Shown: piece by piece, positions 17,846-26,709 of the stretch
Numbering within the stretch: the first letter of the stretch is position 1
Layout of the letters: each line of letters begins with the position of its first letter
Origin: Salegentibacter lacus
GTDB lineage: Bacteria > Bacteroidota > Bacteroidia > Flavobacteriales > Flavobacteriaceae
Direction of reading: 5' to 3'
Assembly (NCBI RefSeq): GCF_020164555.1
Contig: NZ_JAIQZB010000001.1
Location: 124,001-188,000 of the forward strand
Length of the DNA: 64,000 nucleotides
Position numbers and translations under genes: made by a program
Notes under the pieces: generated by a model
What the model was told of the DNA's origin: nothing
Database searches by the model: none
The model's input: only the letters and a program-made list of their open reading frames with translations

Positions 17846-19330
17846 ATGGCGCTTTACCAGGAACAAAGCTTGAAAATGTACAATTCTATGACGGGGGAAA
17901 AGGAAGTCTTTAAACCCATAAACGAAGGAAATGTTGGAATGTATGTTTGCGGCCCCACTGTTTACAGTAATGTTCATTTAGGTAATTGCCGGACTTTTAT
18001 CTCTTTTGACCTGGTTTTTCGTTATCTAAAACACCTCGGCTATAAGGTAAGGTACGTTAGAAACATTACCGATGCCGGTCACCTTGAAAATGATGCCGAC
18101 AGCGGAGAAGATAGAATTGCAAAAAAAGCACGTTTAGAACAAATAGAACCTATGGAAGTAGTGCAACGCTACACCATAGATTTTCATAATATTCTTCAGA
18201 AATTCAACAATTTGCCGCCGAGTATAGAGCCTACTGCTACCGGCCATATTGTTGAGCAAATTGAGATCATTAAAACCATCATCGAAAAAGGTTTTGCTTA
18301 CGAGGTAAATGGGTCGGTTTATTTTGATGTAAGGAAATTCAACGAAACCAACCATTATGGCAAGCTAAGCGGAAGGGATATTGAAAATATGATCGCCAAT
18401 ACCCGGGAACTTGCTGCGCAGAGCGATAAGAAAAACCCGCAGGATTTTGCACTCTGGAAAAAAGCCGAGCCGCAACATATTATGCGCTGGCCTTCACCGT
18501 GGAGTGACGGTTTTCCAGGCTGGCATTTAGAATGCACGGTTATGAGTACCAAATACCTGGGAGAAGAATTTGATATTCACGGTGGCGGAATGGACCTAAA
18601 ATTCCCCCACCACGAATGTGAGATTGCCCAGGGAGAAGCAGCAACCGGGAAAAATCCGGTTCATTATTGGTTGCACGCCAATATGCTTACTTTAAACGGC
18701 AAGAAAATGGCTAAAAGCACCGGAAATAATATTCTTCCTGAAGAAATTTTTTCTGGAAATAATGATATTTTAGACAAACCGTTTTCGCCAAATGTTACCC
18801 GATTTTTTATGCTTCAGGCGAATTACCGTAGCATTCTGGATTTCTCTGATGAAGCTTTAAAAGCCAGCGAAAAAGGATTTAATCGATTGATGGATGCTTA
18901 CCACGCTATAGATGAACTTCCGGTTTCCGAAAAATCGAGTATAGACATTAAAGCCTGGAAACAGTCTTGTTATGATGCGATGAACGATGATTTTAACAGC
19001 CCAATTCTTATAGCCAAGCTTTTTGATGCGGTTAAAATGATTAACAACATCAAAGAAGAAGCTGCTAAAATTACTGCTGAAGACAAAGACGAACTGCAGA
19101 AAACGATGTCGGCTTTTATGTTTGATGTTTTGGGGCTTTTGGATAAAGTTTCTGAAAATAATGATACATCAGATAAGCTTTCTTCAACTATAGAATTGCT
19201 TATAAAACTTCGTGCTGAAGCCAGGAACAATAAAGATTTTGCTTTAAGCGATCAAATTAGAGATCAATTGCAGGACATGGGAATTCAGCTTAAAGACGGG
19301 AAAGAAGGCACTACGTTCTCGATTAAATAA
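17846..19330 (+). CDS. cysS: Cysteine--tRNA ligase
   Basis: A class I aminoacyl-tRNA synthetase that charges tRNA-Cys. Length 494. The zinc and active-site region begins with [16 protein letters not shown]: Cys35 and the HIGH-equivalent HLGN at 44-47. Further zinc ligands are around Cys230 and the FPHHECE motif (253-259). KMAKS at 287-291 is the KMSKS loop. The C-terminal DALR-like helical domain ends [18 protein letters not shown]. It leads a plus-strand group with yidD, lgt and the DUF192 gene. Confidence 0.97.
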   Translation: MALYQEQSLKMYNSMTGEKEVFKPINEGNVGMYVCGPTVYSNVHLGNCRTFISFDLVFRYLKHLGYKVRYVRNITDAGHLENDADSGEDRIAKKARLEQIEPMEVVQRYTIDFHNILQKFNNLPPSIEPTATGHIVEQIEIIKTIIEKGFAYEVNGSVYFDVRKFNETNHYGKLSGRDIENMIANTRELAAQSDKKNPQDFALWKKAEPQHIMRWPSPWSDGFPGWHLECTVMSTKYLGEEFDIHGGGMDLKFPHHECEIAQGEAATGKNPVHYWLHANMLTLNGKKMAKSTGNNILPEEIFSGNNDILDKPFSPNVTRFFMLQANYRSILDFSDEALKASEKGFNRLMDAYHAIDELPVSEKSSIDIKAWKQSCYDAMNDDFNSPILIAKLFDAVKMINNIKEEAAKITAEDKDELQKTMSAFMFDVLGLLDKVSENNDTSDKLSSTIELLIKLRAEARNNKDFALSDQIRDQLQDMGIQLKDGKEGTTFSIK

Positions 19331-19348
19331 CAATAAAAAAGGATAGCG

Positions 19349-19594
19349 ATGCTTAAAAAGTGGTTAGCATATCCGTTTATCCTGTTGGTGAAATTTTACC
19401 GAAATTTTATTTCTCCCTTAACCCCTGCAACTTGCAGGTATACGCCAACCTGTTCACAATACAGTTTAACCGCTTTACAGCGCTTTGGAGTTTTTAAAGG
19501 CGGCTGGTTAAGCTTAAAACGCATTTTTAGTTGCAATCCATGGGGAGGAAAAGGCTACGACCCGGTGCCCGAAAAAACAGAAACCAAAATATAG
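19349..19594 (+). CDS. yidD: Membrane protein insertion efficiency factor YidD
   Basis: An 81-residue protein typical of YidD, which helps YidC insert proteins into the inner membrane. The family core is seen as [20 protein letters not shown], then [11 protein letters not shown] and a C-terminal [12 protein letters not shown], with three conserved cysteines. An N-terminal amphipathic helix ([14 protein letters not shown]) would lie on the membrane. A purine-rich AAAAAAGGA 8-13 bases before the ATG is one of the few Shine-Dalgarno-like sites in this window. It sits 18 bases after cysS. Confidence 0.96.
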   Translation: MLKKWLAYPFILLVKFYRNFISPLTPATCRYTPTCSQYSLTALQRFGVFKGGWLSLKRIFSCNPWGGKGYDPVPEKTETKI

Positions 19595-19644
19595 GGCAAC
19601 TACTTGCAAATATGTATCTTTACCCTACTAATCAATTTTAATTT

Positions 19645-20466
19645 ATGCTTTTTAACGCGATCACCTGGAGCCCTTCAGAAGGTTTAGACTTAGGTTTTTT
19701 CACCCTTCACTATTACAGTTTAATGTTTTTGATAGCCTTCGGCCTAGGCTGGTATATTATGAAAAGCATTTATGTAAGAGAAAAAGTATCTATAGAAAAA
19801 CTGGATTCGCTTTTTATTTATACCGTTTTGGCCACCTTAATTGGCGCCAGGCTGGGCCACGTGATCTTTTATGATTGGGATTACTTTCAAAATCATTTAT
19901 TGGAAATATTCTTACCGGTTCGTTTTGAACCAGAATTTGAATTTACCGGCTTTAGAGGTTTAGCCAGTCACGGTGCAGCTATTGGGATCATTATCGCCAT
20001 GTACCTTTACCGAAAACGCGTTTTAGACAAACCTGTACTTTGGGTTTTAGACCGAATTGTAATTCCCGTAGCCAGTGGAGCAATTTTTGTAAGAATAGGA
20101 AACTTTATGAATTCTGAAATTATAGGAAAACCTACCAACTCAGATTACGGAGTTATTTTCCAAAATTTAGGAGAAACATTTCCTCGACACCCTGCGCAGT
20201 TATATGAATCTTTCTGCTATTTACTAATCTTTATCCTATTATGGTATTTATACTGGAAAACCGAAAAACGCCATAAAGTAGGTTATCTTTTTGGTTTGTT
20301 CCTGGTTTTACTATGGACGGTGAGGTTCTTTGTTGAATTTGTAAAAGAAGCCCAGGTAGAAGAGCGTACCACCTGGTTATTAAACACCGGGCAATGGCTT
20401 AGTATTCCGTTTATAATTGCCGGATTGTACTTTATGTATCGCCCTACCAAACCGAGAACCGTATGA
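19645..20466 (+). CDS. lgt: Prolipoprotein diacylglyceryl transferase
   Basis: Lgt moves diacylglycerol from phosphatidylglycerol to the lipobox cysteine of prelipoproteins, the first step of lipoprotein maturation. It has 273 residues with about seven membrane helices. The signature VRIGNFMNSEIIG (149-161) and the conserved ASHG with His109 are present; FPRHPAQLYES and the C-terminal W..RFFVEF..QVE motifs also fit. The window encodes several lipobox proteins that depend on it, including the DUF192 lipoprotein whose start overlaps the lgt stop by 4 bases (ATGA). Confidence 0.96.
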   Translation: MLFNAITWSPSEGLDLGFFTLHYYSLMFLIAFGLGWYIMKSIYVREKVSIEKLDSLFIYTVLATLIGARLGHVIFYDWDYFQNHLLEIFLPVRFEPEFEFTGFRGLASHGAAIGIIIAMYLYRKRVLDKPVLWVLDRIVIPVASGAIFVRIGNFMNSEIIGKPTNSDYGVIFQNLGETFPRHPAQLYESFCYLLIFILLWYLYWKTEKRHKVGYLFGLFLVLLWTVRFFVEFVKEAQVEERTTWLLNTGQWLSIPFIIAGLYFMYRPTKPRTV

Positions 20467-20960
20467 TACGCAAGTCCATAATTTTATCGGCTGTCTTAGC
20501 GGCTTCGTTTTTATCTTCCTGCAAGGACGATAATGCTACTGAAGATCCTATAGAAACTGAAGAGATCACTTTTACTAAGGAAGGGGAAGCAACTTTAATC
20601 AAAGCCTCTTCTGGTGATACCATTCAACAGATCGATATTGAAATTGCCGATAATTCTTACGAAAGGGAAACGGGTTTAATGTACCGTGAGAGTATGGAAG
20701 ACGACCAGGGAATGCTTTTTATTTATGATAACGAAGCGCCCAGGGCTTTTTATATGAAGAATACCTACATCGCTTTAGATATCATTTATTTCGCTTCAGA
20801 CAGTACTGCAGTAAGCTTTCAGAAGAACGCTCAGCCGCAAGATGAAACTTCTTTACCCTCTGAAGCACCGGCTCAATTTATACTTGAAATAAATGCCGGC
20901 CTTTCCGACGATTGGAATATTGAAGTTGGTGATAAAATAGATTTTCAGCGGGTAGATTAA
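20463..20960 (+). CDS. DUF192 lipoprotein
   Basis: A 165-residue lipoprotein with lipobox LSSC (Cys20). The mature part is a DUF192 domain with ERETGLMYRESMEDDQGMLF, an ARAFYMKNT-like segment (PRAFYMKNTYIALDIIY) and a C-terminal FILEINAG. The family is small, widespread and of unknown function. The ATG overlaps the lgt stop (ATGA), so translation is probably coupled, and an anchored lipoprotein right after lgt makes sense. No terminator is evident after it. Confidence 0.88.
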   Translation: MIRKSIILSAVLAASFLSSCKDDNATEDPIETEEITFTKEGEATLIKASSGDTIQQIDIEIADNSYERETGLMYRESMEDDQGMLFIYDNEAPRAFYMKNTYIALDIIYFASDSTAVSFQKNAQPQDETSLPSEAPAQFILEINAGLSDDWNIEVGDKIDFQRVD

Positions 20961-21042
20961 GGTTAGATCTATAGATTTTATTTGTTAACTCTTCTCATCT
21001 TCTATCAAACCCGAAAAGTGTATTTTCTTACTGATTTTTGGA

Positions 21043-21327
21043 TTAGATATTGCTTAAATCCTGTCTTCCAATTATTGCCATAATTTCGACATTATTGTTT
21101 TCTATGCGGTAATATATACTATCAGCGCCACATACACATCTTCTATATCCAAGCTTTATGAAATCAACTGCTTTGAAGGAAAAAGGTTACTCTGCGATCA
21201 AATCGAAATACTCAAAAAATCTTTCAAAATAGCTATCTGCCTGAGTCAATTCAAACTTTTTTACTCCAAATTGATGAATTCTAATTAAATCTTCTTTAGC
21301 TACATTACTTAATCTATACTTACTCAT
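21043..21327 (-). pseudogene. ParE/RelE-family toxin, interrupted by an in-frame stop
   Basis: On the minus strand from the ATG at 21327, MSKYRLSNVAKEDLIRI...FDLIAE runs 46 residues and meets TAA at 21189-21187. The same frame then continues with PFSFKAVDFIKLGYRR, CVCGADSIYYRI and VEIMAIIGRQDL to a stop at 21043. These are typical ParE halves, so a single stop codon (for example CAA changed to TAA) separates them. ParE toxins inhibit gyrase or, in RelE relatives, cleave mRNA. The toxin is expected to be inactive unless the stop is read through. Its start overlaps the end of the antitoxin frame by 8 bases. Confidence 0.82.
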
Positions 21328-21558
21328 TAAGTAAAGACTTAGATTGTGCTAAAATCTGCTCTTTACTGTCATTCGTAAATCCGCTTTCTACTGCTTTTTC
21401 TAATTACTTTTAATCCAATCAATTTGAATCTGCTGATTTCTAGCCTGTCTTATCAGGTCATTAATCAATTCACTTTTACTTGAATACTCCTGACTTTCAA
21501 TTTGAGATTTTAACCATTCGTCATTTGGTTTTGTAAATGAAATGCTTTGTCTAGACAT
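21320..21558 (-). pseudogene. ParD-like antitoxin with a frameshift
   Basis: From the ATG at 21558, MSRQSISFTKPNDEWLKSQI continues as a ribbon-helix-helix ParD-type N-terminus to DWIKSN, then TAG (21402-21400). The next frame continues as LEKAVESGFTNDSKEQILA...SLLNE to TAA at 21322-21320, which is the usual ParD C-terminus that binds the toxin. Restoring one A near 21403-21405 would rejoin them. The truncated form keeps the DNA-binding part but loses the toxin-binding tail. Placement before the toxin is the normal order. Confidence 0.8.
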
Positions 21559-21575
21559 AATATTTTGTATTCGAC

Positions 21576-21598
21576 ATACATTTGCACCAAAAATGTAT
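21576..21598 (-). promoter_or_regulatory. Palindromic operator upstream of the antitoxin
   Basis: ATACATTT (21576-21583) and AAATGTAT (21591-21598) form a perfect 8-base inverted repeat with a 7-base spacer, 18 bases upstream of the antitoxin ATG. ParD-type ribbon-helix-helix proteins repress their own operon at such palindromes. The operator role is inferred. Confidence 0.5.
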
Positions 21599-21719
21599 CA
21601 AAATCAAGTTTTTTACTGTAATTATTGTCAATATAGGAGAAGATTATTGACAGGTAGGGGTAAAAGGACTCTGATTTAACAGCTTAATCTTTAGTTTCTC
21701 GGTTTGGCCATAACCAATG

Positions 21720-22319
21720 CTAAGCGTGCTTAGGTTTTATCCAATTTTTAATAGCAGCTTTCAACTTCATACAGTCGTCTCTAATTATAAGGAACTTCCT
21801 TAATCCTTCATCTTCATTTCCTCTTATTTTAGTAAACTTAAATTGATTTCCTTTTAAATCTTCAGGGTATTTAAGACAATGGTAAAACTTATCAGGTGTT
21901 AAACAATTATGAGAAAAGAAATCATTAAATGGGCTCTTAATGCTCAAATGCTTTTCAAGTAAAGTCATGATTTCTTTGGTAAATTTATCCTGATTAACGC
22001 TGATGATTTTGTATAGTTTACCGAGATCGTGATTCTTCGTCGACGGTAGCAAATTTTGAGTTTCAAGCAAACCTTTCATATATAATTCTAAACCATGATA
22101 GAAATTAAAAAGTATAGGGACTCCAACATTCATATCGTTCCATCTAGTTTTATATTCATATTCAATCCAATCATTATCATCATCTTTTGAATTCTTATGA
22201 TCAGGAACATCATACCAAATAGAAGTATAATTTCCTTGTTTTTCCATTTCATTGATAGATTCACGTGCAATTTGAAGAAATTGATAAGCGAATCCAATAT
22301 AATTAGTTTTTCCAACCAT
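21720..22319 (-). CDS. Uncharacterised HEPN-like helical protein
   Basis: A 199-residue, mostly helical soluble protein that I cannot name. The segment FNFYHGLELYMKGLLE followed by STKNHDLGKLYK resembles HEPN-type proteins (helical, many of them RNases or partners of nucleotidyltransferases). The HEPN catalytic motif Arg-x4-6-His is not seen, so activity is doubtful. It has no signal peptide or membrane helix. It stands alone on the minus strand next to the broken toxin-antitoxin pair, between the conserved DUF192 and secDF genes. That context suggests an accessory or defence-related islet. The ATG at 22319 is the only reasonable start. Confidence 0.6.
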   Translation of the reverse strand: MVGKTNYIGFAYQFLQIARESINEMEKQGNYTSIWYDVPDHKNSKDDDNDWIEYEYKTRWNDMNVGVPILFNFYHGLELYMKGLLETQNLLPSTKNHDLGKLYKIISVNQDKFTKEIMTLLEKHLSIKSPFNDFFSHNCLTPDKFYHCLKYPEDLKGNQFKFTKIRGNEDEGLRKFLIIRDDCMKLKAAIKNWIKPKHA

Positions 22320-22455
22320 AAATGTTTCTTAATAGTTACACCAACAAATCTACGAGTTTAGGATAAAATCAAGCAGTTTAAGCAGACGTTTCCAATATTA
22401 AACCATTAGGACTTACGCTCTCTAAACCTCATATCAACACAAAACCAACCCATAA

Positions 22456-22484
22456 AAAAAGCGCCCCAAATTGGAGCGCTTTTT
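22456..22484 (-). terminator. Intrinsic terminator of secDF
   Basis: AAAAAGCGCCCCAA and TTGGAGCGCTTTTT form a stem. The single mismatch becomes a G-U pair when read on the minus strand. U-rich RNA follows in the secDF direction. It lies 24 bases past the secDF stop. Confidence 0.85.
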
Positions 22485-22508
22485 ACTTTATTTATTTTCG
22501 AAGAAATC

Positions 22509-25500
22509 TTAAGCAGTTGTTGTAGCTTCAGAATCCTCTTCAATTTTCTTCTTTTTTTCAATCTTAGATTTATCGGTTACACTGTCAAACATAACAGGAG
22601 TTGCGATAAATAGAGATGAATATGTACCTACAATCACACCAATGATCAAAGCAAACATAAAGCCTCGTATGCTTTCTCCACCAAAGATAAAGATGGCAAG
22701 TAACACGATCAAAGTGGTAAGCGAGGTATTAACCGTACGGCTAATAGTGCTATCTAAAGCGCTATTTACAGTTCTACCTAAAGGCCAGCTGGTATGCTCG
22801 TTCACAAACTCCCTAATCCTATCGAAAACAACCACGGTATCATTTAAGGAATAACCAATTACGGTAAGTATGGCAGCGATAAAAGCCTGGTTAATTTCCA
22901 TACTAAACGGCATCACTTTATAAAGAAGTGAGAAAATACCAAGCACTATAATAACATCATGAGCTACTGCGGCAACGGCACCAATACTAAACTGCCATTT
23001 TCTAAATCGCAGTAAGATGTATAGGAAAATAACCACAAGAGACCCTAAGATTGCCCAGAAAGAATCATTCTTAATATCATCGGCAATGGTTGGGCCTACT
23101 TTCATAGACTGCATAATACCAATTTCCTGTCCGGCACCACCGGTGGTAAACTCATCGTAAGTAAGACCTGCAGGCAAATAAGATTGTAAAGCTTCAAACA
23201 TAGACTCTTGAATCTCGTTATCTACTTCTGTACTTTCTTCATCAACCTTGTATTTTGTAGTTATTTTTAACTGATTGTTTGGCCCGAAAGTTTTGGCTTC
23301 GGCACTTCCAAATTCAGCGATAAGATCCTGTTCAACATCGGTTGGATTCACATCCTTGTCAAAACGCACGGTATACGTTCTACCTCCAACAAAATCAACT
23401 CCCTCGTTTAGCCCCTGAACTACTAGTGAACCAATACTAATTACAATTAGAATTCCGGAGATTACATAAGCTACCTTACGTTTTCCAAGCCAATCTACCT
23501 TTACATTTCTGAAAAGGTTTTTGGTTGCGCCTGTAGCGAACTCAAGAGATTTTCCGTTTTTACCATAACCATCAATAAACAATCTGGTAATAAAAATCGC
23601 AGTAAATAAAGAGGTAGCAATACCTATTAATAAGGTAGTAGCAAAACCTTTAATTGGACCTGTACCTAAAATCAATAATATAAAGGCAGTTAAACCAGTC
23701 GTAATATTCGCATCTAAAATTGAAGAAAGTGCATTATTAAAACCATCTTTAATCGCATCTTTCTGCACTTTTCCTTTGGCAAGTTCCTCACGAATCCTCT
23801 CAAAGATAAGTACGTTCGCATCTACCGAGATACCAATGGTTAACACAATACCGGCAATACCAGGTAAAGTTAACACGGCACCTAAACCGGCAAGAATTCC
23901 GAAGATAAATAGAATGTTTACAGCTAGTGCAACATCGGCAAAAAGACCGGCTTTACCATAGTAAAAAATCATCCATAACAATACGAAAATAAGAGCGATC
24001 CCAAATGACCAAATCCCGCTTTCTATAGCTTCCTGACCTAAACTTGGTCCTACAATTTCACTCTGAATAATATCTGCGGAAGCAGGAAGTTTACCTGCTC
24101 TAAGAACATTGGCCAAATCCTGACCTTCGGTAATACTAAAATCTCCACTAATTTCACTTCTTCCACCTGAAATAGGTCCGGTTGAAACTCCGGGAGCTGA
24201 ATATACGGTGTTATCTAATACGATAGCTATATTGCTCTGTTGGGTTGAAGCCTGACCGGTCATTTCTTCCCATACCTTAGCTCCTCTTCCGTCCATTTGC
24301 ATAGATACTGCAACACGACCCATTTGGTCATAAGTTTGTTGAGCATCTGTAATCACATCACCACTAAGAGGCGGCTCCATGTTACGGTTTCCTTTTAATG
24401 CATAAAGACCAACTACACCTTCTTCATCTTCCGGGATTCCCCAGGCAAATTTAGCGTAACGTTGCTCGGCAGGAAGAATAGATCTTACCTGAGACATTTC
24501 AAGGTAATTATTAACTTTTGCTGTATCCTGTACAGAAAAATAGGCAATTACAGGACCTCCCTGGAAGCCCGGACTTTGCACCAATTCAAATAAAGGATTG
24601 TTTCCTGTAGCTACTTCTGTACTATCATCTTCACTTTCAGCAAGAAGCTCATCTATATCACTGTCGCTTTCTGTGGCGGTAGTATCAGTTTGAGTTTCGG
24701 CTTCAGCTTCAGCTTCATCTTCATTTACAACATCCTTAAGAACGTTATTAGCCTGGGCTAAAAAGTTACCCAATTCTGTGTTTTTGTAAACATGCCAGAA
24801 TTCAAGTTGTGCAGTACTCTGTAGCAAACCTTTTACCCTGTTAATATCTTTTGCACCCGGTAATTCAACAAGAATTCTTCCTGAATTTCCTAAACGTTGA
24901 ATGTTTGGTTGAGTTACCCCAAACTTATCGATACGTTTTCTCAATACTTCAAAAGCCGAAGTAATAGACTCATCAACCTTTCTTCTAATAACGGTTTCAA
25001 CCTCATCATTAGACATTTCGAAGTTGATCTCATCGCTTAAAGTTTTATTAGCAAAAACATCTGGTGAGGCAAGTTGTGCATCTGGAATGTCGTTATAAGC
25101 CTCAAAGAAAAGATCAATATAATCATCCTGGCTATCTGTTGCAGCTTGATCAGCTTCAGCTAAAGCCTGATTAAAAGCAGGGTCATCGGTATTATTAGCT
25201 AAACCGGCAAGAATATCTTTAACCGAAATTTGAAGAATTACGTTAATACCTCCTTTAAGGTCAAGCCCTTTATTTAGTTCCTTGTCTTTGGCATCACTAT
25301 AAGTGATCCCGGCAATCACCTCATTATTCGCAACCGAATCGAGATATCTTTGCTCCTCAACATCTCTCAACGCTGAGTAATCCTCTACATTTTCGCTAAT
25401 TTTTTGCGTGGCAAAATCTTCAGCTTCACTTTCTACACTATTTGTAATAAAAGTAAAAGACAACTGATATATACATACCAGTCCAAATAAAATTGCAAAA

Positions 25501-25526
25501 ACCTTAATCAGTCCTTTGTTCTGCAT
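22509..25526 (-). CDS. secDF: Protein translocase subunit SecDF (fused)
   Basis: SecD and SecF fused in one 1005-residue inner-membrane protein that uses the proton gradient to pull secreted proteins through SecYEG. The N-terminal helix (6-27) is followed by the SecD motif GLDLKGGINVILQI (87-100). The SecD helices include GISVDANVLIFERIREEL, and the SecF half has NEGVDFVGGRTYTVRF and DTVVVFDRIREF. Residues about 268-306 are an unusual Glu/Asp/Thr/Ser-rich insert in the periplasmic part. The fusion is common in Bacteroidota. It stands alone, with its own promoter and terminator. Confidence 0.97.
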   Translation of the reverse strand: MQNKGLIKVFAILFGLVCIYQLSFTFITNSVESEAEDFATQKISENVEDYSALRDVEEQRYLDSVANNEVIAGITYSDAKDKELNKGLDLKGGINVILQISVKDILAGLANNTDDPAFNQALAEADQAATDSQDDYIDLFFEAYNDIPDAQLASPDVFANKTLSDEINFEMSNDEVETVIRRKVDESITSAFEVLRKRIDKFGVTQPNIQRLGNSGRILVELPGAKDINRVKGLLQSTAQLEFWHVYKNTELGNFLAQANNVLKDVVNEDEAEAEAETQTDTTATESDSDIDELLAESEDDSTEVATGNNPLFELVQSPGFQGGPVIAYFSVQDTAKVNNYLEMSQVRSILPAEQRYAKFAWGIPEDEEGVVGLYALKGNRNMEPPLSGDVITDAQQTYDQMGRVAVSMQMDGRGAKVWEEMTGQASTQQSNIAIVLDNTVYSAPGVSTGPISGGRSEISGDFSITEGQDLANVLRAGKLPASADIIQSEIVGPSLGQEAIESGIWSFGIALIFVLLWMIFYYGKAGLFADVALAVNILFIFGILAGLGAVLTLPGIAGIVLTIGISVDANVLIFERIREELAKGKVQKDAIKDGFNNALSSILDANITTGLTAFILLILGTGPIKGFATTLLIGIATSLFTAIFITRLFIDGYGKNGKSLEFATGATKNLFRNVKVDWLGKRKVAYVISGILIVISIGSLVVQGLNEGVDFVGGRTYTVRFDKDVNPTDVEQDLIAEFGSAEAKTFGPNNQLKITTKYKVDEESTEVDNEIQESMFEALQSYLPAGLTYDEFTTGGAGQEIGIMQSMKVGPTIADDIKNDSFWAILGSLVVIFLYILLRFRKWQFSIGAVAAVAHDVIIVLGIFSLLYKVMPFSMEINQAFIAAILTVIGYSLNDTVVVFDRIREFVNEHTSWPLGRTVNSALDSTISRTVNTSLTTLIVLLAIFIFGGESIRGFMFALIIGVIVGTYSSLFIATPVMFDSVTDKSKIEKKKKIEEDSEATTTA

Positions 25527-25569
25527 TATTCCTTAAGTTATAATTAATTAGGTCGATTTTAAAAACGGA

Positions 25570-25600
25570 CAAATATAGGGTTTCAAAAATGAAATCCCAA
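25570..25600 (-). promoter_or_regulatory. Consensus Bacteroidota promoter of secDF
   Basis: On the minus strand, TTG (25600-25598) is followed after 20 bases by TATATTTG (25577-25570). This is a full match to the -33/-7 pattern of the Bacteroidota primary sigma factor. The leader to the ATG at 25526 is about 38 bases. Confidence 0.75.
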
Positions 25601-25634
25601 CAATTTTTTTTTGAATAATTTAACTTTTAAACAT

Positions 25635-25665
25635 AAAAAAGACCGCATAATTTGCGGTCTTTTTT
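25635..25665 (-). terminator. Intrinsic terminator of mdh
   Basis: A perfect 13-base stem, AAAAAAGACCGCA with TGCGGTCTTTTTT, around the loop TAATT. It lies 27 bases past the mdh stop and gives U-tracts in both directions. Confidence 0.9.
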
Positions 25666-25691
25666 GCTGTATTTTCAAGGTTTAAACCTTC

Positions 25692-26618
25692 TTAGAGTTC
25701 TAAAAGTGCATTGGTTTTATTCACACCTTCAGCGCTTTCCTTAATTTTATTAGACTCTGCATCATTAAGGTCTATTTCAACGATCTTTTCAAGTCCGTCT
25801 TTTCCTAAAATTGCAGGCACTCCAATACAAATATCGTTTAAACCGTATTCACCTTCCAGCATTGCTGAGCAAGGGAACATCTTCTTCTGATCACAAGCAA
25901 TAGCCTGAACTAAAGCCGAAACAGCAGCTCCCGGCGCATACCAGGCACTGGTTCCTAATAATTTGGTAAGGGTTGCTCCACCAACTTTGGTATCTTCTGA
26001 AACCTGATTTAGGCGATCTTCAGACAAAAATGCTGAAACAGGAACTGAATTTCTTGTAGCCAATCTTGTTAGTGGTACCATACCAGTATCACTATGGCCT
26101 CCAATTACCATCCCATCAACATCAGATGGTGGGCATTCTAAAGCTTCACTCAGTCTAAATTTGAACCGTGCACTATCTAAAGCTCCACCCATTCCAATAA
26201 TCTTATTCTTTGGAAGTTTGGTTGTTTTATGCACAAGGTAAGTCATGGTATCCATAGGATTACTTACCACGATTAGGGTTACATTTGGAGAATGCTTAAT
26301 AAGGTTTGAAGAAACTTCTTTTACAATTCCGGCGTTTATCCCTATTAATTCCTCACGGGTCATTCCCGGTTTACGTGGAATACCACTGGTAATAACAGCA
26401 ATGTCACTCCCTGCGGTTTTAGAATAATCGTTAGTAGTTCCTGTAATTTTAGTGTCAAATTTATTTAGCGTTGCGGTTTGCATTAAATCCATTGCTTTAC
26501 CTTCGGCTACTCCTTCTTTAATATCGAGCAACACTACTTCTGAAGCAAAATCTTTAATAGCAACATATTCTGCACAACTGGCACCAACGGCACCTGCTCC
26601 TACTATAGTAACTTTCAT
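25692..26618 (-). CDS. mdh: Malate dehydrogenase
   Basis: An NAD-dependent enzyme interconverting malate and oxaloacetate (TCA cycle), 308 residues, of the lactate-dehydrogenase-like type found in Bacteroidota. It has the Rossmann motif GAGAVG (7-12) and Asp32 at the end of the second strand for NAD. The substrate loop is PRKPGMTR, with Arg82 and Arg88; Arg rather than Gln at position 82 indicates malate rather than lactate. The catalytic pair is Asp148 with Arg151 (GGALDSARF) and His175 in GGHSDTG. It is a single gene with its own terminator. Confidence 0.97.
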   Translation of the reverse strand: MKVTIVGAGAVGASCAEYVAIKDFASEVVLLDIKEGVAEGKAMDLMQTATLNKFDTKITGTTNDYSKTAGSDIAVITSGIPRKPGMTREELIGINAGIVKEVSSNLIKHSPNVTLIVVSNPMDTMTYLVHKTTKLPKNKIIGMGGALDSARFKFRLSEALECPPSDVDGMVIGGHSDTGMVPLTRLATRNSVPVSAFLSEDRLNQVSEDTKVGGATLTKLLGTSAWYAPGAAVSALVQAIACDQKKMFPCSAMLEGEYGLNDICIGVPAILGKDGLEKIVEIDLNDAESNKIKESAEGVNKTNALLEL

Positions 26619-26709
26619 CTTATATTTTATTTAAATCGATTAATATTTTAACCCAAAAATACAAATATTGGTATAGTATTACTATAAGATATGGTTAAAA
26701 CTATAGCTT

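Noticed and set aside
21720-22319. Calling the HEPN-like gene an active RNase toxin
   Set aside because: The Arg-x4-6-His motif and a partner gene are absent, so only a fold resemblance is claimed.
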